This document shows positions 9,595 through 16,677 of a DNA stretch of 64,000 bases, in pieces. The position numbers and the translations under genes are program-made. Where the stretch lies: contig NZ_CP083952.1 of NCBI RefSeq assembly GCF_006442545.2, positions 4,565,501 to 4,629,500 on the forward strand, in the 5' to 3' direction. Below the pieces are notes generated by a model. That model did not search any database and had not been told where the DNA came from. It saw only the letters and a list, made by a program, of their open reading frames with translations. The first letter of the stretch is position 1, and every line of letters starts with the position of its first letter. This stretch comes from Mesorhizobium sp. B2-1-8. GTDB taxonomy: Bacteria > Pseudomonadota > Alphaproteobacteria > Rhizobiales > Rhizobiaceae.

Positions 9595-10458
9595 CTATTG
9601 CTCATCCCGGAAATCGAGCAGCTTGGCGTGGCGGAGCTTCTCCTCGCCCTTCAGGAACCGCACGCGGCCGACGAGACCGGGTTTCAGCCACTCCGCCTTG
9701 TCGCTCTTGAGCCCTTTCGGGACCGGCCCGCCCACCTTCCCCTGCACCCGGTCCCATAGGCGCTGGCGCTTGTCGGCCTTGAAAGTGACGAAGGCACCGC
9801 CGGCGTAACGGCCCTTGTCAGCCATGAGCACCATGGCCGGCTTGCCGGCCTCTCGCTGCACGCCAATGATGTCCATCTCCTTTTCGGCATAGCACTTGAT
9901 CTTGCGCCAGTTCATCGTCGGGCCGCTGCGATAAACGCTGTCCTTGCGCTTCGACACCATGCCTTCAAGGCCGGCCTGGTCCACCAGGTGATAGACGGCC
10001 GCGCCCGTGCCCGGCATCGGTTCGCTGAACTGTATTCGGCCAGCGGCCGGAAGCAGCTCCTGCAGGATCTCGCGACGGTCGTCCACCGGCAGGTTCCGCA
10101 GATCGTGGCCATTGAGGTGGAGCAGGTCGAACGCGACCAGATACAGGTCGCGCGATGGCTTGCGACTGGTGACGGCGGATTGCAGCACGTGGAAGTCGGA
10201 CAGGCCCGCCTCGTTAATCGTAATCGCCTCGCCATCGATGATGAAGCTTTCCGCCTCGATCGCCGCGGCTTCGCCGGCGAGTTGGATATAGCGACCCGTC
10301 CAGTCGTAACCGTTCTTGGTGATCAGCCGAATCCCGTCTTCGTCCTTGATGAGCTGGGTGCGGTACCCGTCGAACTTGATCTCATGGAGCCAGTCATCGC
10401 CCTGCGGTGGCGTGTCGACCAGTTCCGGCTCCATGGGCTTGATGAATTTCAGACGCAT
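9595..10458 (-). CDS. ATP-dependent DNA ligase, LigD ligase-domain type
   Basis: A stand-alone ligase of 287 residues that would seal nicks or ends with ATP. Motif I is EIKFDGYRTQL, with the adenylated Lys in KFDG. Motif III is LVAFDLLHLNG, motif IV GLEGMVSKRKDS, and motif V WRKIKCY. The OB-fold part (MDIIGVQREAGKPAMVLMADKGRY...) follows. Bacterial NHEJ ligases have this architecture, but no Ku or polymerase domain gene is nearby. It may serve the mobile element, for example in circularisation or repair. The ATG at 10458 fits the MRLKFIKPM N-terminus. A second, broken ligase remnant lies at 11880-12034. Confidence 0.88.
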   Translation of the reverse strand: MRLKFIKPMEPELVDTPPQGDDWLHEIKFDGYRTQLIKDEDGIRLITKNGYDWTGRYIQLAGEAAAIEAESFIIDGEAITINEAGLSDFHVLQSAVTSRKPSRDLYLVAFDLLHLNGHDLRNLPVDDRREILQELLPAAGRIQFSEPMPGTGAAVYHLVDQAGLEGMVSKRKDSVYRSGPTMNWRKIKCYAEKEMDIIGVQREAGKPAMVLMADKGRYAGGAFVTFKADKRQRLWDRVQGKVGGPVPKGLKSDKAEWLKPGLVGRVRFLKGEEKLRHAKLLDFRDEQ

Positions 10459-10543
10459 GCACCGACTCGCAAGGCACGCAATTCAATCAGCTTTAGCTAA
10501 AATAGTTCCGGAACATTTTAGGTAGCCGGATGTTGCCAGCGGC

Positions 10544-10753
10544 ATGACGAAGCTATCTGACCTTGGACCACCAATCGAAGGCAAGCCGCACGAGGGCGAG
10601 GCCGACGGCGACCGTTTCTATTTGTGCGAGGTCTGCGGCCAAGCGGTGGACAAGCGCGACCTGCGCCAGGTGATGTGGCACGAGCAGCCTGGCCACGAAC
10701 CGCTGGAGTTGGAAACCGCAGCGAAAGTCCTCGTGTTTCCTCGACGGAAATAG
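10544..10753 (+). CDS. Small hypothetical zinc-binding protein
   Basis: A 69-residue protein containing FYLCEVCGQAVDKRDLRQVMWHEQPGH: a CxxC pair followed by two histidines, which looks like a single zinc site. Start ATG at 10544 gives MTKLSDLGPP. It is divergent from the ligase gene and separated by about 85 bases. Small proteins of this kind accompany LigD-type ligases in rhizobial islands as far as I recall; no function is known. Confidence 0.55.
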   Translation: MTKLSDLGPPIEGKPHEGEADGDRFYLCEVCGQAVDKRDLRQVMWHEQPGHEPLELETAAKVLVFPRRK

Positions 10754-11033
10754 AAGCCCGTCCTGACCAGCAGTTCGGGAGTTGCCGCCTTTCAAACATG
10801 CCGACGGGTACCTGCGCACCCTGCCGCCGAGTGGTTTATATCTGCGGCGGTCAACAAGGTCCCGCCATACGACAAAAATGCCCGCCGCCGGAGAGATGAT
10901 GGCAGCGGGCCAGTTCACATTCGTGGGAACACGCACTGTGGGAGAACAGCGCAACGGCCGAAGTTTTTCGAGGCCACAATGTTCCACAGAGGTCCCGGAG
11001 GCTCCTGCCGACGAGACTTTCAGCCGCTTCCGG

Positions 11034-11426
11034 CTAAGAGGACGCGCCGACACCCTTACCTGCGGGCTTACCCGCGGGATAATTGTCACGATCGCCCTTT
11101 TGGTGCCTAACGACGCATAGATCCACTTTCGCCTCTCTCCCATCACTGTAGTTTTTGAAGAGAGCAACCTTCGTCCTGTCGTCGCTGAAATCGCGAGACA
11201 CTGCGGCGAGCTGGGCGCCGTGATCGATCAGCGTGCGCCATGTGCCGCCATGCAGCGCCGTCATGGCCGCTGAAAGCTCCTCCGCGGCAGCCTTCACCCT
11301 ATCTTCGGACGATAGCTCCGGCGCAGCGGCGGCAGCGCCGGAGGCGGCGCCAACGCTGGCGAGGGATATGGCAGCGCCAGTGAGAAAAAGACGCCGATCG
11401 AACTTGGATTGGTAGTTTCCGAACAT
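11034..11426 (-). CDS. Exported protein with twin-arginine-like leader
   Basis: A 130-residue protein starting MFGNYQSKFDRRLFLTGAAI, a leader with RRLFLTG, a hydrophobic stretch and an Ala-rich cleavage region (SGAAAAAPEL). The mature part includes DRVKAAAEELSAAMTALHG and ends with a lysine- and glycine-rich tail. I chose ATG at 11426 because a very strong purine-rich ribosome binding site lies just upstream and because the leader begins there. It is divergent from the Xre regulator gene. The mature domain was not recognised. Confidence 0.65.
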   Translation of the reverse strand: MFGNYQSKFDRRLFLTGAAISLASVGAASGAAAAAPELSSEDRVKAAAEELSAAMTALHGGTWRTLIDHGAQLAAVSRDFSDDRTKVALFKNYSDGREAKVDLCVVRHQKGDRDNYPAGKPAGKGVGASS

Positions 11427-11441
11427 TGCGGGACCCCCCTG

Positions 11442-11505
11442 TTTGATGCTAATGGTATCAGTATTGACGGCACAATTTCGGGTTGTCAATGCGCATAGCA
11501 TCAAA
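11442..11505. promoter_or_regulatory. Nested inverted repeats in a divergent promoter
   Basis: Between the divergent starts at 11426 and 11524, TTTGATGCTA (11442-11451) is perfectly mirrored by TAGCATCAAA (11496-11505), and inside them ATTGAC (11463-11468) is mirrored by GTCAAT (11485-11490). This layout suits operator sites for the neighbouring Xre regulator, controlling both genes. Function is inferred from position. Confidence 0.55.
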
Positions 11506-11523
11506 AGAGAGACTATTTGCATC

Positions 11524-11811
11524 ATGAAACGGTTACAGCTCAGGGCGGCACGAGCAGTGTTGGGGTGGTCCCAGGAAAGGTTGGCCCAGGCCTCTGGCGT
11601 ATCGCTGCCGACAATCAAGAGGTTGGAGCCCGGCGACGAACCAATGCGCGTGCGATTGGAGACCGTCGAGAAGCTGCGGGTGACGCTGGAGGCCGCCGGC
11701 GTCGAGTTCATTCCAGACAATGGCGGCGGCGCCGGCGTACGACTGCGCGAGCCGAGCGTAGTGGCGTCGGCAGATCATCAGGATGTCGTCAATTTCCCTG
11801 GCTCTAACTGA
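11524..11811 (+). CDS. Xre-family transcriptional regulator
   Basis: A 95-residue HTH protein. The N-terminal LRAARAVLGWSQERLAQASGVSLPTIKRLE is a complete Cro/C1-type helix-turn-helix, followed by VEKLRVTLEAAGVEFIPDNGGGAGVRL, a tail shared by many alphaproteobacterial Xre regulators. ATG at 11524 places the HTH at the N-terminus; a longer frame upstream is through the promoter region. It is related to the 29177 protein in element 2. It most likely represses itself and the divergent exported-protein gene through the inverted repeats between them. Confidence 0.88.
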   Translation: MKRLQLRAARAVLGWSQERLAQASGVSLPTIKRLEPGDEPMRVRLETVEKLRVTLEAAGVEFIPDNGGGAGVRLREPSVVASADHQDVVNFPGSN

Positions 11812-11879
11812 TCGCGTCCAGGGCGCGTTCATCTGGAACAGTCGCCAGACGCGACGTAGCGTCAAGGCGTGCGTGACGG

Positions 11880-12034
11880 TGCTGGCGAGCTTCGCAAGCG
11901 CTCCTGCCGTCCAGTCGAGACCCGACGTGTGAAGATCCGCACGCCGCCATCATCCCTGATGATCTGCGAGCGGTAGCCGTCAAACTTGACCTTGTGGCTC
12001 CAGCCATCACCCTCTGGAGGTTTCTCCACCAAGG
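11880..12034 (-). pseudogene. Remnant of a LigD-type DNA ligase gene
   Basis: The minus strand encodes LVEKPPEGDGWSHKVKFDGY and then RSQIIRDDGGVRIFTRR, which matches ligase motif I and its surroundings, as in the intact gene at 9595-10458. After TRR the frame shifts: GLDWTAGALAKLAS is readable in another frame. Only about 50 codons remain, so this is a degraded second ligase. Confidence 0.7.
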
Positions 12035-12241
12035 GTCGGTATCAAACGCGATTGAATCGCATGCGACGCCCACGCCTCATTGCCAACCAAACCATCGCGT
12101 TTGACCGAAAAAATGCCCGCCATAGAAGAGCTGTGGTTACACGGGGTGCGTCGCTGGTCCGATGGTCGTAAACCGCTTGGCAAGAACCGCCATGCACTAT
12201 ATCGAGATGGCCAGCGCCTCGAAAGTCGGTGATTTTGTTGA

Positions 12242-13066
12242 ATGTGGAAGCCTCTAACGCCCAGACACGCAATCGACACCATGGCCATGGTGATCACCTT
12301 TGCGGAGCCGCTCACCAGCTTGGTGTTCCGCCGGATCATTCGGGAACTCGAGCCTACGACTTTTGCGAAGGGCCTCACTAATCGCCAACCGATGCAAATG
12401 TTGTCGGTCAATCTAAATCCGACAGCGCCGCAAGTTCAGCAGACTGTTGCCAATGGTATGCAGTTTCAGAAGTTGTCGGTCGTCCGCGTTAACGAAGATG
12501 CTGTTGCCAACAAGGCAGTAGAGGAACTGATAGTAGACCCAAACCAAATCGTTTATAGAAACATGAATTATAGCCGATGGGATAACATTTCCGGGCTATA
12601 TTGGGATATGAATGCAGAGGCCATCACCTCTGTACTGGACAACGTCCCGATACGCGCTATTCGGCTGGAATATCTTGATCGATTTTTGTTCGATGGCGAC
12701 CCAGATCAAGCATCCGCTAAAGGCGTGATCAAACAGGGATCGGAAGTCGTCACCCCTCACATCTTCCACTTAAATGACCTTTGGCATTCTCATACAGGAA
12801 AGCTTGAAAAGACGGACGGGGAAAATCGCCGGCTATTTCAAGTTAACATCGATATGATAGATATGGTCGGGCCCGACTCAATCCCAAAGCGCTCAATTGC
12901 CCTTGTGAGTGCCGTTGAAGATCGATTCGCTGGCGGTGGCTTGGAGGGGGGAACGGTGAGCAGTTTGCGTGCGACATTTGATGACCTACATAAACAGGTG
13001 AAAGAGCTGTTCAAAAGCGTTGTTGATGACGGCATGCTTGCGGCGGTAGGATTAGAGAATGACTGA
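12242..13066 (+). CDS. TIGR04255-like protein, first gene of a three-gene operon
   Basis: A 274-residue soluble protein. The stretch from LSVNLNPTAPQVQQTVANGMQFQ through VYRNMNYSRWDNISG to IRAIRLEYLDRFLF resembles the sporadically distributed TIGR04255 family, whose members have no established activity but often sit in accessory regions. The N-terminus (MWKPLTPRHAID) may not be the original one: family members usually begin with a conserved 'AP-VEVVF' strand, here perhaps FAEPLTSLVFRR. The stop overlaps the next start by eight bases. Codon usage is more AT-rich than the backbone, suggesting recent transfer. Confidence 0.55.
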   Translation: MWKPLTPRHAIDTMAMVITFAEPLTSLVFRRIIRELEPTTFAKGLTNRQPMQMLSVNLNPTAPQVQQTVANGMQFQKLSVVRVNEDAVANKAVEELIVDPNQIVYRNMNYSRWDNISGLYWDMNAEAITSVLDNVPIRAIRLEYLDRFLFDGDPDQASAKGVIKQGSEVVTPHIFHLNDLWHSHTGKLEKTDGENRRLFQVNIDMIDMVGPDSIPKRSIALVSAVEDRFAGGGLEGGTVSSLRATFDDLHKQVKELFKSVVDDGMLAAVGLEND

Positions 13067-13589
13067 TCGCACCTCCTTCGCCAAGACGTATCTAGGTCTT
13101 GCCAATTTCGCGAAATCTTCTGCCCTCCTGATGGGCGAAGTGGCTTGCCCGATTCCGGCGATGCCGACGGCTATCATAAGCTCTTGTCGGCAGAATGTGC
13201 CGGTTCCGGCTCCGCATCTTGGAATCGTTCAACTTGAAATGCTCCCGGCCGTGGTTGCTAGGCTCGAAGAGCTGCGCGAGCTCGATGAAGATCATGATGG
13301 CGAGGGCGCCCACGCTCCCGTTCAAGAGACGCTGGATATTGCAGTCGGCTTTGTGCGAGCTCTCCCGTTCTATGCGCCGACTGTGGCCGTAGGTCTATCT
13401 CACGACGGCTTTGCAGTCGCTGAGTTTCACGACGGCGACGAATTTGGGCAAGTCATTTTTCAGCCGGACGGGTCAATTGAGGCCTACCACAATAAGAAGG
13501 GAAAGTCGGTCCTGATCGAAGGCGACATCGGTGATCAGAAGACGTCTGAGGATTTCCACCGTTCATTTGGCTTCCGGCTCGAGGCGTGA
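13059..13589 (+). CDS. Hypothetical protein, second gene of the three-gene operon
   Basis: A 176-residue protein with no recognised family. It begins MTDRTSFAKTYLGLANF; the centre is acidic (LEELRELDEDHDGEG) and the C-terminal half looks like a beta-rich domain (APTVAVGLSHDGFAVAEFHD, VIFQPDGSIEAYHNKKG). No membrane segment or signal peptide is visible. It overlaps both neighbours by a few bases, so the three genes are almost certainly translated together. Confidence 0.6.
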   Translation: MTDRTSFAKTYLGLANFAKSSALLMGEVACPIPAMPTAIISSCRQNVPVPAPHLGIVQLEMLPAVVARLEELRELDEDHDGEGAHAPVQETLDIAVGFVRALPFYAPTVAVGLSHDGFAVAEFHDGDEFGQVIFQPDGSIEAYHNKKGKSVLIEGDIGDQKTSEDFHRSFGFRLEA

Positions 13590-14248
13590 CGCTCGATTGT
13601 TGCACTGAGTGCGCAAGAATCCTCGACGGAACCTCTGATGACAAGCAGGCGGTCCGTGTCGAAGAGGCGTTTCCGCATTGCGAGTGCGAAAAACACTCTG
13701 TGGGGAAGGAATCCCCAGGACCAGTGGGTCCGGAAGAGATCATCTACCGGATGGTGGTGAGCCCGGCTTCGATCGATTGGAACGCAAAAAAGCTTATCGC
13801 AGATTCATTCAAGGCAGCCACACTCAACGGATTCAGCGTTTTCCGGGACATGGCCACCGACGCCGACATCAACGCGCTCGCAATTGATCGCCTCTCTCGA
13901 AAAACAACAGCAAAGCCAAAGACCGTGCAGGCGCTTATCAGATTTAAAGTTGAGCATGTGCGCAGTCTCGGGGCGGAAGGTGTGGAGGGGCGTCTATTCT
14001 GTGTCTACGACGAAACCGTTCCTCGGCGCGACCCGACCCAACCGCGCGTACCAACACACGTGACAGTTCTGCAACGGCTACCGCCGGCGAAAGTGGACGG
14101 GCGTACAAAGCTGATGAAAGACGGAACGCTAAAACTTTACAATCTTGCGGAGGCCGACCTATTGAATGTCGAAGATTTCCGCGACGGACTATTCGCGAAA
14201 CTCAATGAGCGCTCGCTGGCAGGCGACTTTGTTCTGCCGGAACACTAA
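13586..14248 (+). CDS. Hypothetical protein with N-terminal Cys cluster, third gene of the operon
   Basis: A 220-residue protein starting at GTG (GTGA overlap with the previous stop). The N-terminus has CCTECARIL and then PHCECEKH, enough cysteine and histidine for a zinc site. The remainder (LIADSFKAATLNGFSVFRDMA, VQALIRFKVEHVRSLG, RLFCVYDETVPRRDPTQP) is soluble and was not recognised. Translational coupling to the TIGR04255-like gene suggests a shared task. Confidence 0.6.
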   Translation: MTLDCCTECARILDGTSDDKQAVRVEEAFPHCECEKHSVGKESPGPVGPEEIIYRMVVSPASIDWNAKKLIADSFKAATLNGFSVFRDMATDADINALAIDRLSRKTTAKPKTVQALIRFKVEHVRSLGAEGVEGRLFCVYDETVPRRDPTQPRVPTHVTVLQRLPPAKVDGRTKLMKDGTLKLYNLAEADLLNVEDFRDGLFAKLNERSLAGDFVLPEH

Positions 14249-14638
14249 GCGGCTCCCTTAGCCCTCTCCAAAACTAAATTTACTGCTTTCCGCCACCCAA
14301 AGTGATGATCGCCGCCAAGCCGACATCGAGCGGGGCAAGCATGTCCGAAAGCGCCCTCTGTTCATCCAGAAACTTCCTCTCCCCAAAAGGATAGTCTTGT
14401 CGGCAAGGTCGATCGCCCGCGATCGAGGTCTTCTTCGATCGCCATGCCGGCTGGCACCGGATGACGATCCCCCGCGATGGGCGGTGGACCGAAGCCTATT
14501 CGCGCACTCCCCTCGGCGCCCGATGGATAGGCGTGACAGGATCTCGGCTGGGAGGCCGGCTTGTAGGGCGCCGGAAATTCGGCGATACGGATCACTCCGG
14601 TCGACAAACCAGGGGACGATAGATGAGGGGGAGGCTTA
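14249..14638. other. Non-coding stretch between accessory genes
   Basis: About 390 bases between the three-gene operon and the DUF2971 gene. Open frames exist on both strands but none has a recognisable product. The last bases (GATGAGGGGGAGGC) are a strong ribosome binding region for the downstream gene. Confidence 0.35.
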
Positions 14639-15493
14639 ATGCCGCTGCACAAGGAATATCGACGACATTGGGAAACTGAGGGCTATGATAAACATATGGG
14701 CAGCGCCGGCGTCATAAGACCGCCCGGCTTGGAGAAACTGCGAGCTTATTACTTTACCTCGGCTGAGTACGGGATCAGCAACATAGCCCTCGGGCGAGTA
14801 AAGGTTTCGCGTTTTTCTCAGCTTAACGGTCCCTTCGAACTTCTCGCTCTAAAATCCAATCGCTCTAGCATTCGCGACATCAGCAAGAAATTGCGAGATG
14901 AGTATGATGAAACCTACGGCCTCATCTGCTTCAGCAAGGACTGGATTTCGCCGCCCATGTGGAGCCACTACGCGTCGATACATCGCGGAATTTGTCTTGG
15001 TTTCAATCTGAAGCGCAACGCGGTTCTCGATGTCAGCTACGAGAACGAGAGGGTATCAGACCGGATCGTCCATCTCGGCGGTCGGGATACGGTCTCCGAC
15101 AATCTTCAAAGGAAGCTATCCCGCACCAAATCCGATCATTGGAAGTACGAAAGCGAGGCCAGGCTTGTGTTCCCTCTGAACTCGTCGACCAAGGAAGGCG
15201 GCCTCTATTTCAAACTGTTTGGGCCGGATCTGGAATTAGCTGAAGTGATCCTCGGACCCCTTTGCGAATTGCCGCTCAGCGGCATCAGGCGTCTTGTGTC
15301 ATCACTTCATCCTGGCGTCGCCACCTTCAGAGCGAGGTTGGCCTGGAAGAGCTTTTCCATTGTGCCGGTTGAGAGCACTATCGACGAGGAGCTTGACGAG
15401 GAAGTTGCTCGCAAAGCTCCGCAAAACGCCAATAGGAAGCTTGCGGCGACTCGGATCAGAGCCCGCCAAAATACCCTAAAAGTGAAAAACTAG
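14639..15493 (+). CDS. DUF2971-family protein
   Basis: A 284-residue protein with the family signature near the N-terminus: LRAYYFTSAEYGISNIALGR, then VKVSRFSQLNGPFELLAL, and later YGLICFSKDWISPPMWSHYA and GICLGFNL. Members of DUF2971 are widespread in accessory regions and of unknown biochemical function. Here the usual NDPFE segment reads NGPFE. The C-terminal 35 residues are basic (ANRKLAATRIRARQNTLKVKN region). A strong GGGGGAGG precedes the ATG at 14639. It is followed after 82 bases by a HEPN-like gene on the same strand. Confidence 0.78.
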   Translation: MPLHKEYRRHWETEGYDKHMGSAGVIRPPGLEKLRAYYFTSAEYGISNIALGRVKVSRFSQLNGPFELLALKSNRSSIRDISKKLRDEYDETYGLICFSKDWISPPMWSHYASIHRGICLGFNLKRNAVLDVSYENERVSDRIVHLGGRDTVSDNLQRKLSRTKSDHWKYESEARLVFPLNSSTKEGGLYFKLFGPDLELAEVILGPLCELPLSGIRRLVSSLHPGVATFRARLAWKSFSIVPVESTIDEELDEEVARKAPQNANRKLAATRIRARQNTLKVKN

Positions 15494-15575
15494 ATGTGCC
15501 GCAAGCTGACGTGTTGGGTCCAGGTTAGGCAATCTTGCGCGTCCTAGGTGGCGCCAGCACAATAGGTCATTCCTG

Positions 15576-16244
15576 ATGCCGCAACCAGTGAGGCAAAAAC
15601 TCAAAGGCTATAGTACCGGCTACCGCGTGGTCCTCGATCGCCGAGAACTGTGCACCCAAATCGGTGTCATCACCAACATGTGGTCGATGATCGAGCACGA
15701 ATTGCAGCTGATCTATTTGCGCATGCTCGGTCGCAACGCCAAGGCAGCACGGATCATTTACAACGCGGTGCCGAGCGATCCCGCCAGGCTGCAGATCGTC
15801 AAGCGCGTCGCCAAGGAAGTGCTGGAGCCGGACGACGTAGCGCAGTTGGACAAGCTCCTGACGGCTATTTCGGCACGCAAGAAAGAGCGCAATCTCGTTG
15901 TTCATGGTCGTTGGGCGACGAGCGCAGACTTTCCCGATGCGCTACTTTTGATCGACGAGCAAGACGTCATGGAGCGAGAGGCGCAGTTCATCGAGAATCG
16001 CGCCAGCGACGCCGATGGCGGCCCTGTTGTCGCAGTTCCGGATGACAAGATGCGGCCGATGATGGTGGCCTACACCGCGAAATGCCTGGGCGACATCCAG
16101 GCCAGAATTGTCCGCGATCATAGCGAGCTCCATCGATGGAGTGAGCACATCGAGGAAAAGCTGATCACCAAGATCTCATCCCGAAGACTGGACGAGATCC
16201 TTCTAGCCTACTTTAGTGGACGGGAGAGCACCGCTGCCGACTAG
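15576..16244 (+). CDS. HEPN-like hypothetical protein
   Basis: A 222-residue, largely helical protein. NMWSMIEHELQLIYLRML near residue 30 and ARKKERNLVVHGRW near residue 110 fit a HEPN-type four-helix bundle: RNLVVH is an R-x4-H motif, the ribonuclease signature of many HEPN toxins. The C-terminal part (IQARIVRDHSELHRWSEHI) is also helical. No partner antitoxin was recognised next to it; the DUF2971 gene upstream is the nearest candidate partner. The RNase role is inference from the motif. Confidence 0.55.
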   Translation: MPQPVRQKLKGYSTGYRVVLDRRELCTQIGVITNMWSMIEHELQLIYLRMLGRNAKAARIIYNAVPSDPARLQIVKRVAKEVLEPDDVAQLDKLLTAISARKKERNLVVHGRWATSADFPDALLLIDEQDVMEREAQFIENRASDADGGPVVAVPDDKMRPMMVAYTAKCLGDIQARIVRDHSELHRWSEHIEEKLITKISSRRLDEILLAYFSGRESTAAD

Positions 16245-16280
16245 ACGCACCCACTGGGGTGCCCCGTGTACACGCGCCAG

Positions 16281-16349
16281 CTAGAACGGCCACCAGCTCA
16301 TCACCAGCACCACGGCGCAAGCGAGCGCAAAGGCGAGCTTCGCGATCAC
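16281..16349 (-). CDS. Very small membrane protein (22 residues)
   Basis: A GTG at 16349 overlaps the stop of the upstream gene as GTGA and opens a 22-codon frame ending at TAG, product MIAKLAFALACAVVLVMSWW plus two residues. This is one hydrophobic helix with a single Lys at the start. The start overlap and the operon position favour translation, but a frame this short could be fortuitous. Confidence 0.35.
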   Translation of the reverse strand: MIAKLAFALACAVVLVMSWWPF

Positions 16350-16672
16350 GCTTTGCCGCCCGGTTTGCCGTACGCCATCTGTACCAGCTCGCCGGCCGTC
16401 ATCATCGCCAGGACGTATTCGTTGCCGAACGCCTGCCATAGCGTGTACGGCACCGAGACCTTGACGGTTGAGCCATCCTCAAGGTTGAACATAAGGCCGA
16501 CCCATTCGCCCTTTGGTGCCGGACCAAGCTGGAATCCGGTTATGTGGCAGCTCTTGAAGTCGCCGAAGCGCTCCTGAAATGCCTTCTGGTTGGCGCGCAC
16601 CTTGGGGCTTTGCGCGTCGCCGCGCTGCGGAATTGTCCGTGGGTCGAGGTCGAAGCGAGGAAGGTTTTTCAT
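16346..16672 (-). CDS. Hypothetical phage-operon protein
   Basis: A 108-residue soluble protein following the tape-measure gene by five bases in the same operon. Visible segments include FQERFGDFKSCHITGFQL, GLMFNLEDGSTVKVSVPY and LAMMTAGELVQMAYGKPGG. Its position after the tape measure suggests a tail-associated or distal tail function, but no family was recognised. Confidence 0.55.
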   Translation of the reverse strand: MKNLPRFDLDPRTIPQRGDAQSPKVRANQKAFQERFGDFKSCHITGFQLGPAPKGEWVGLMFNLEDGSTVKVSVPYTLWQAFGNEYVLAMMTAGELVQMAYGKPGGKA

Positions 16673-16677
16673 CGCCC

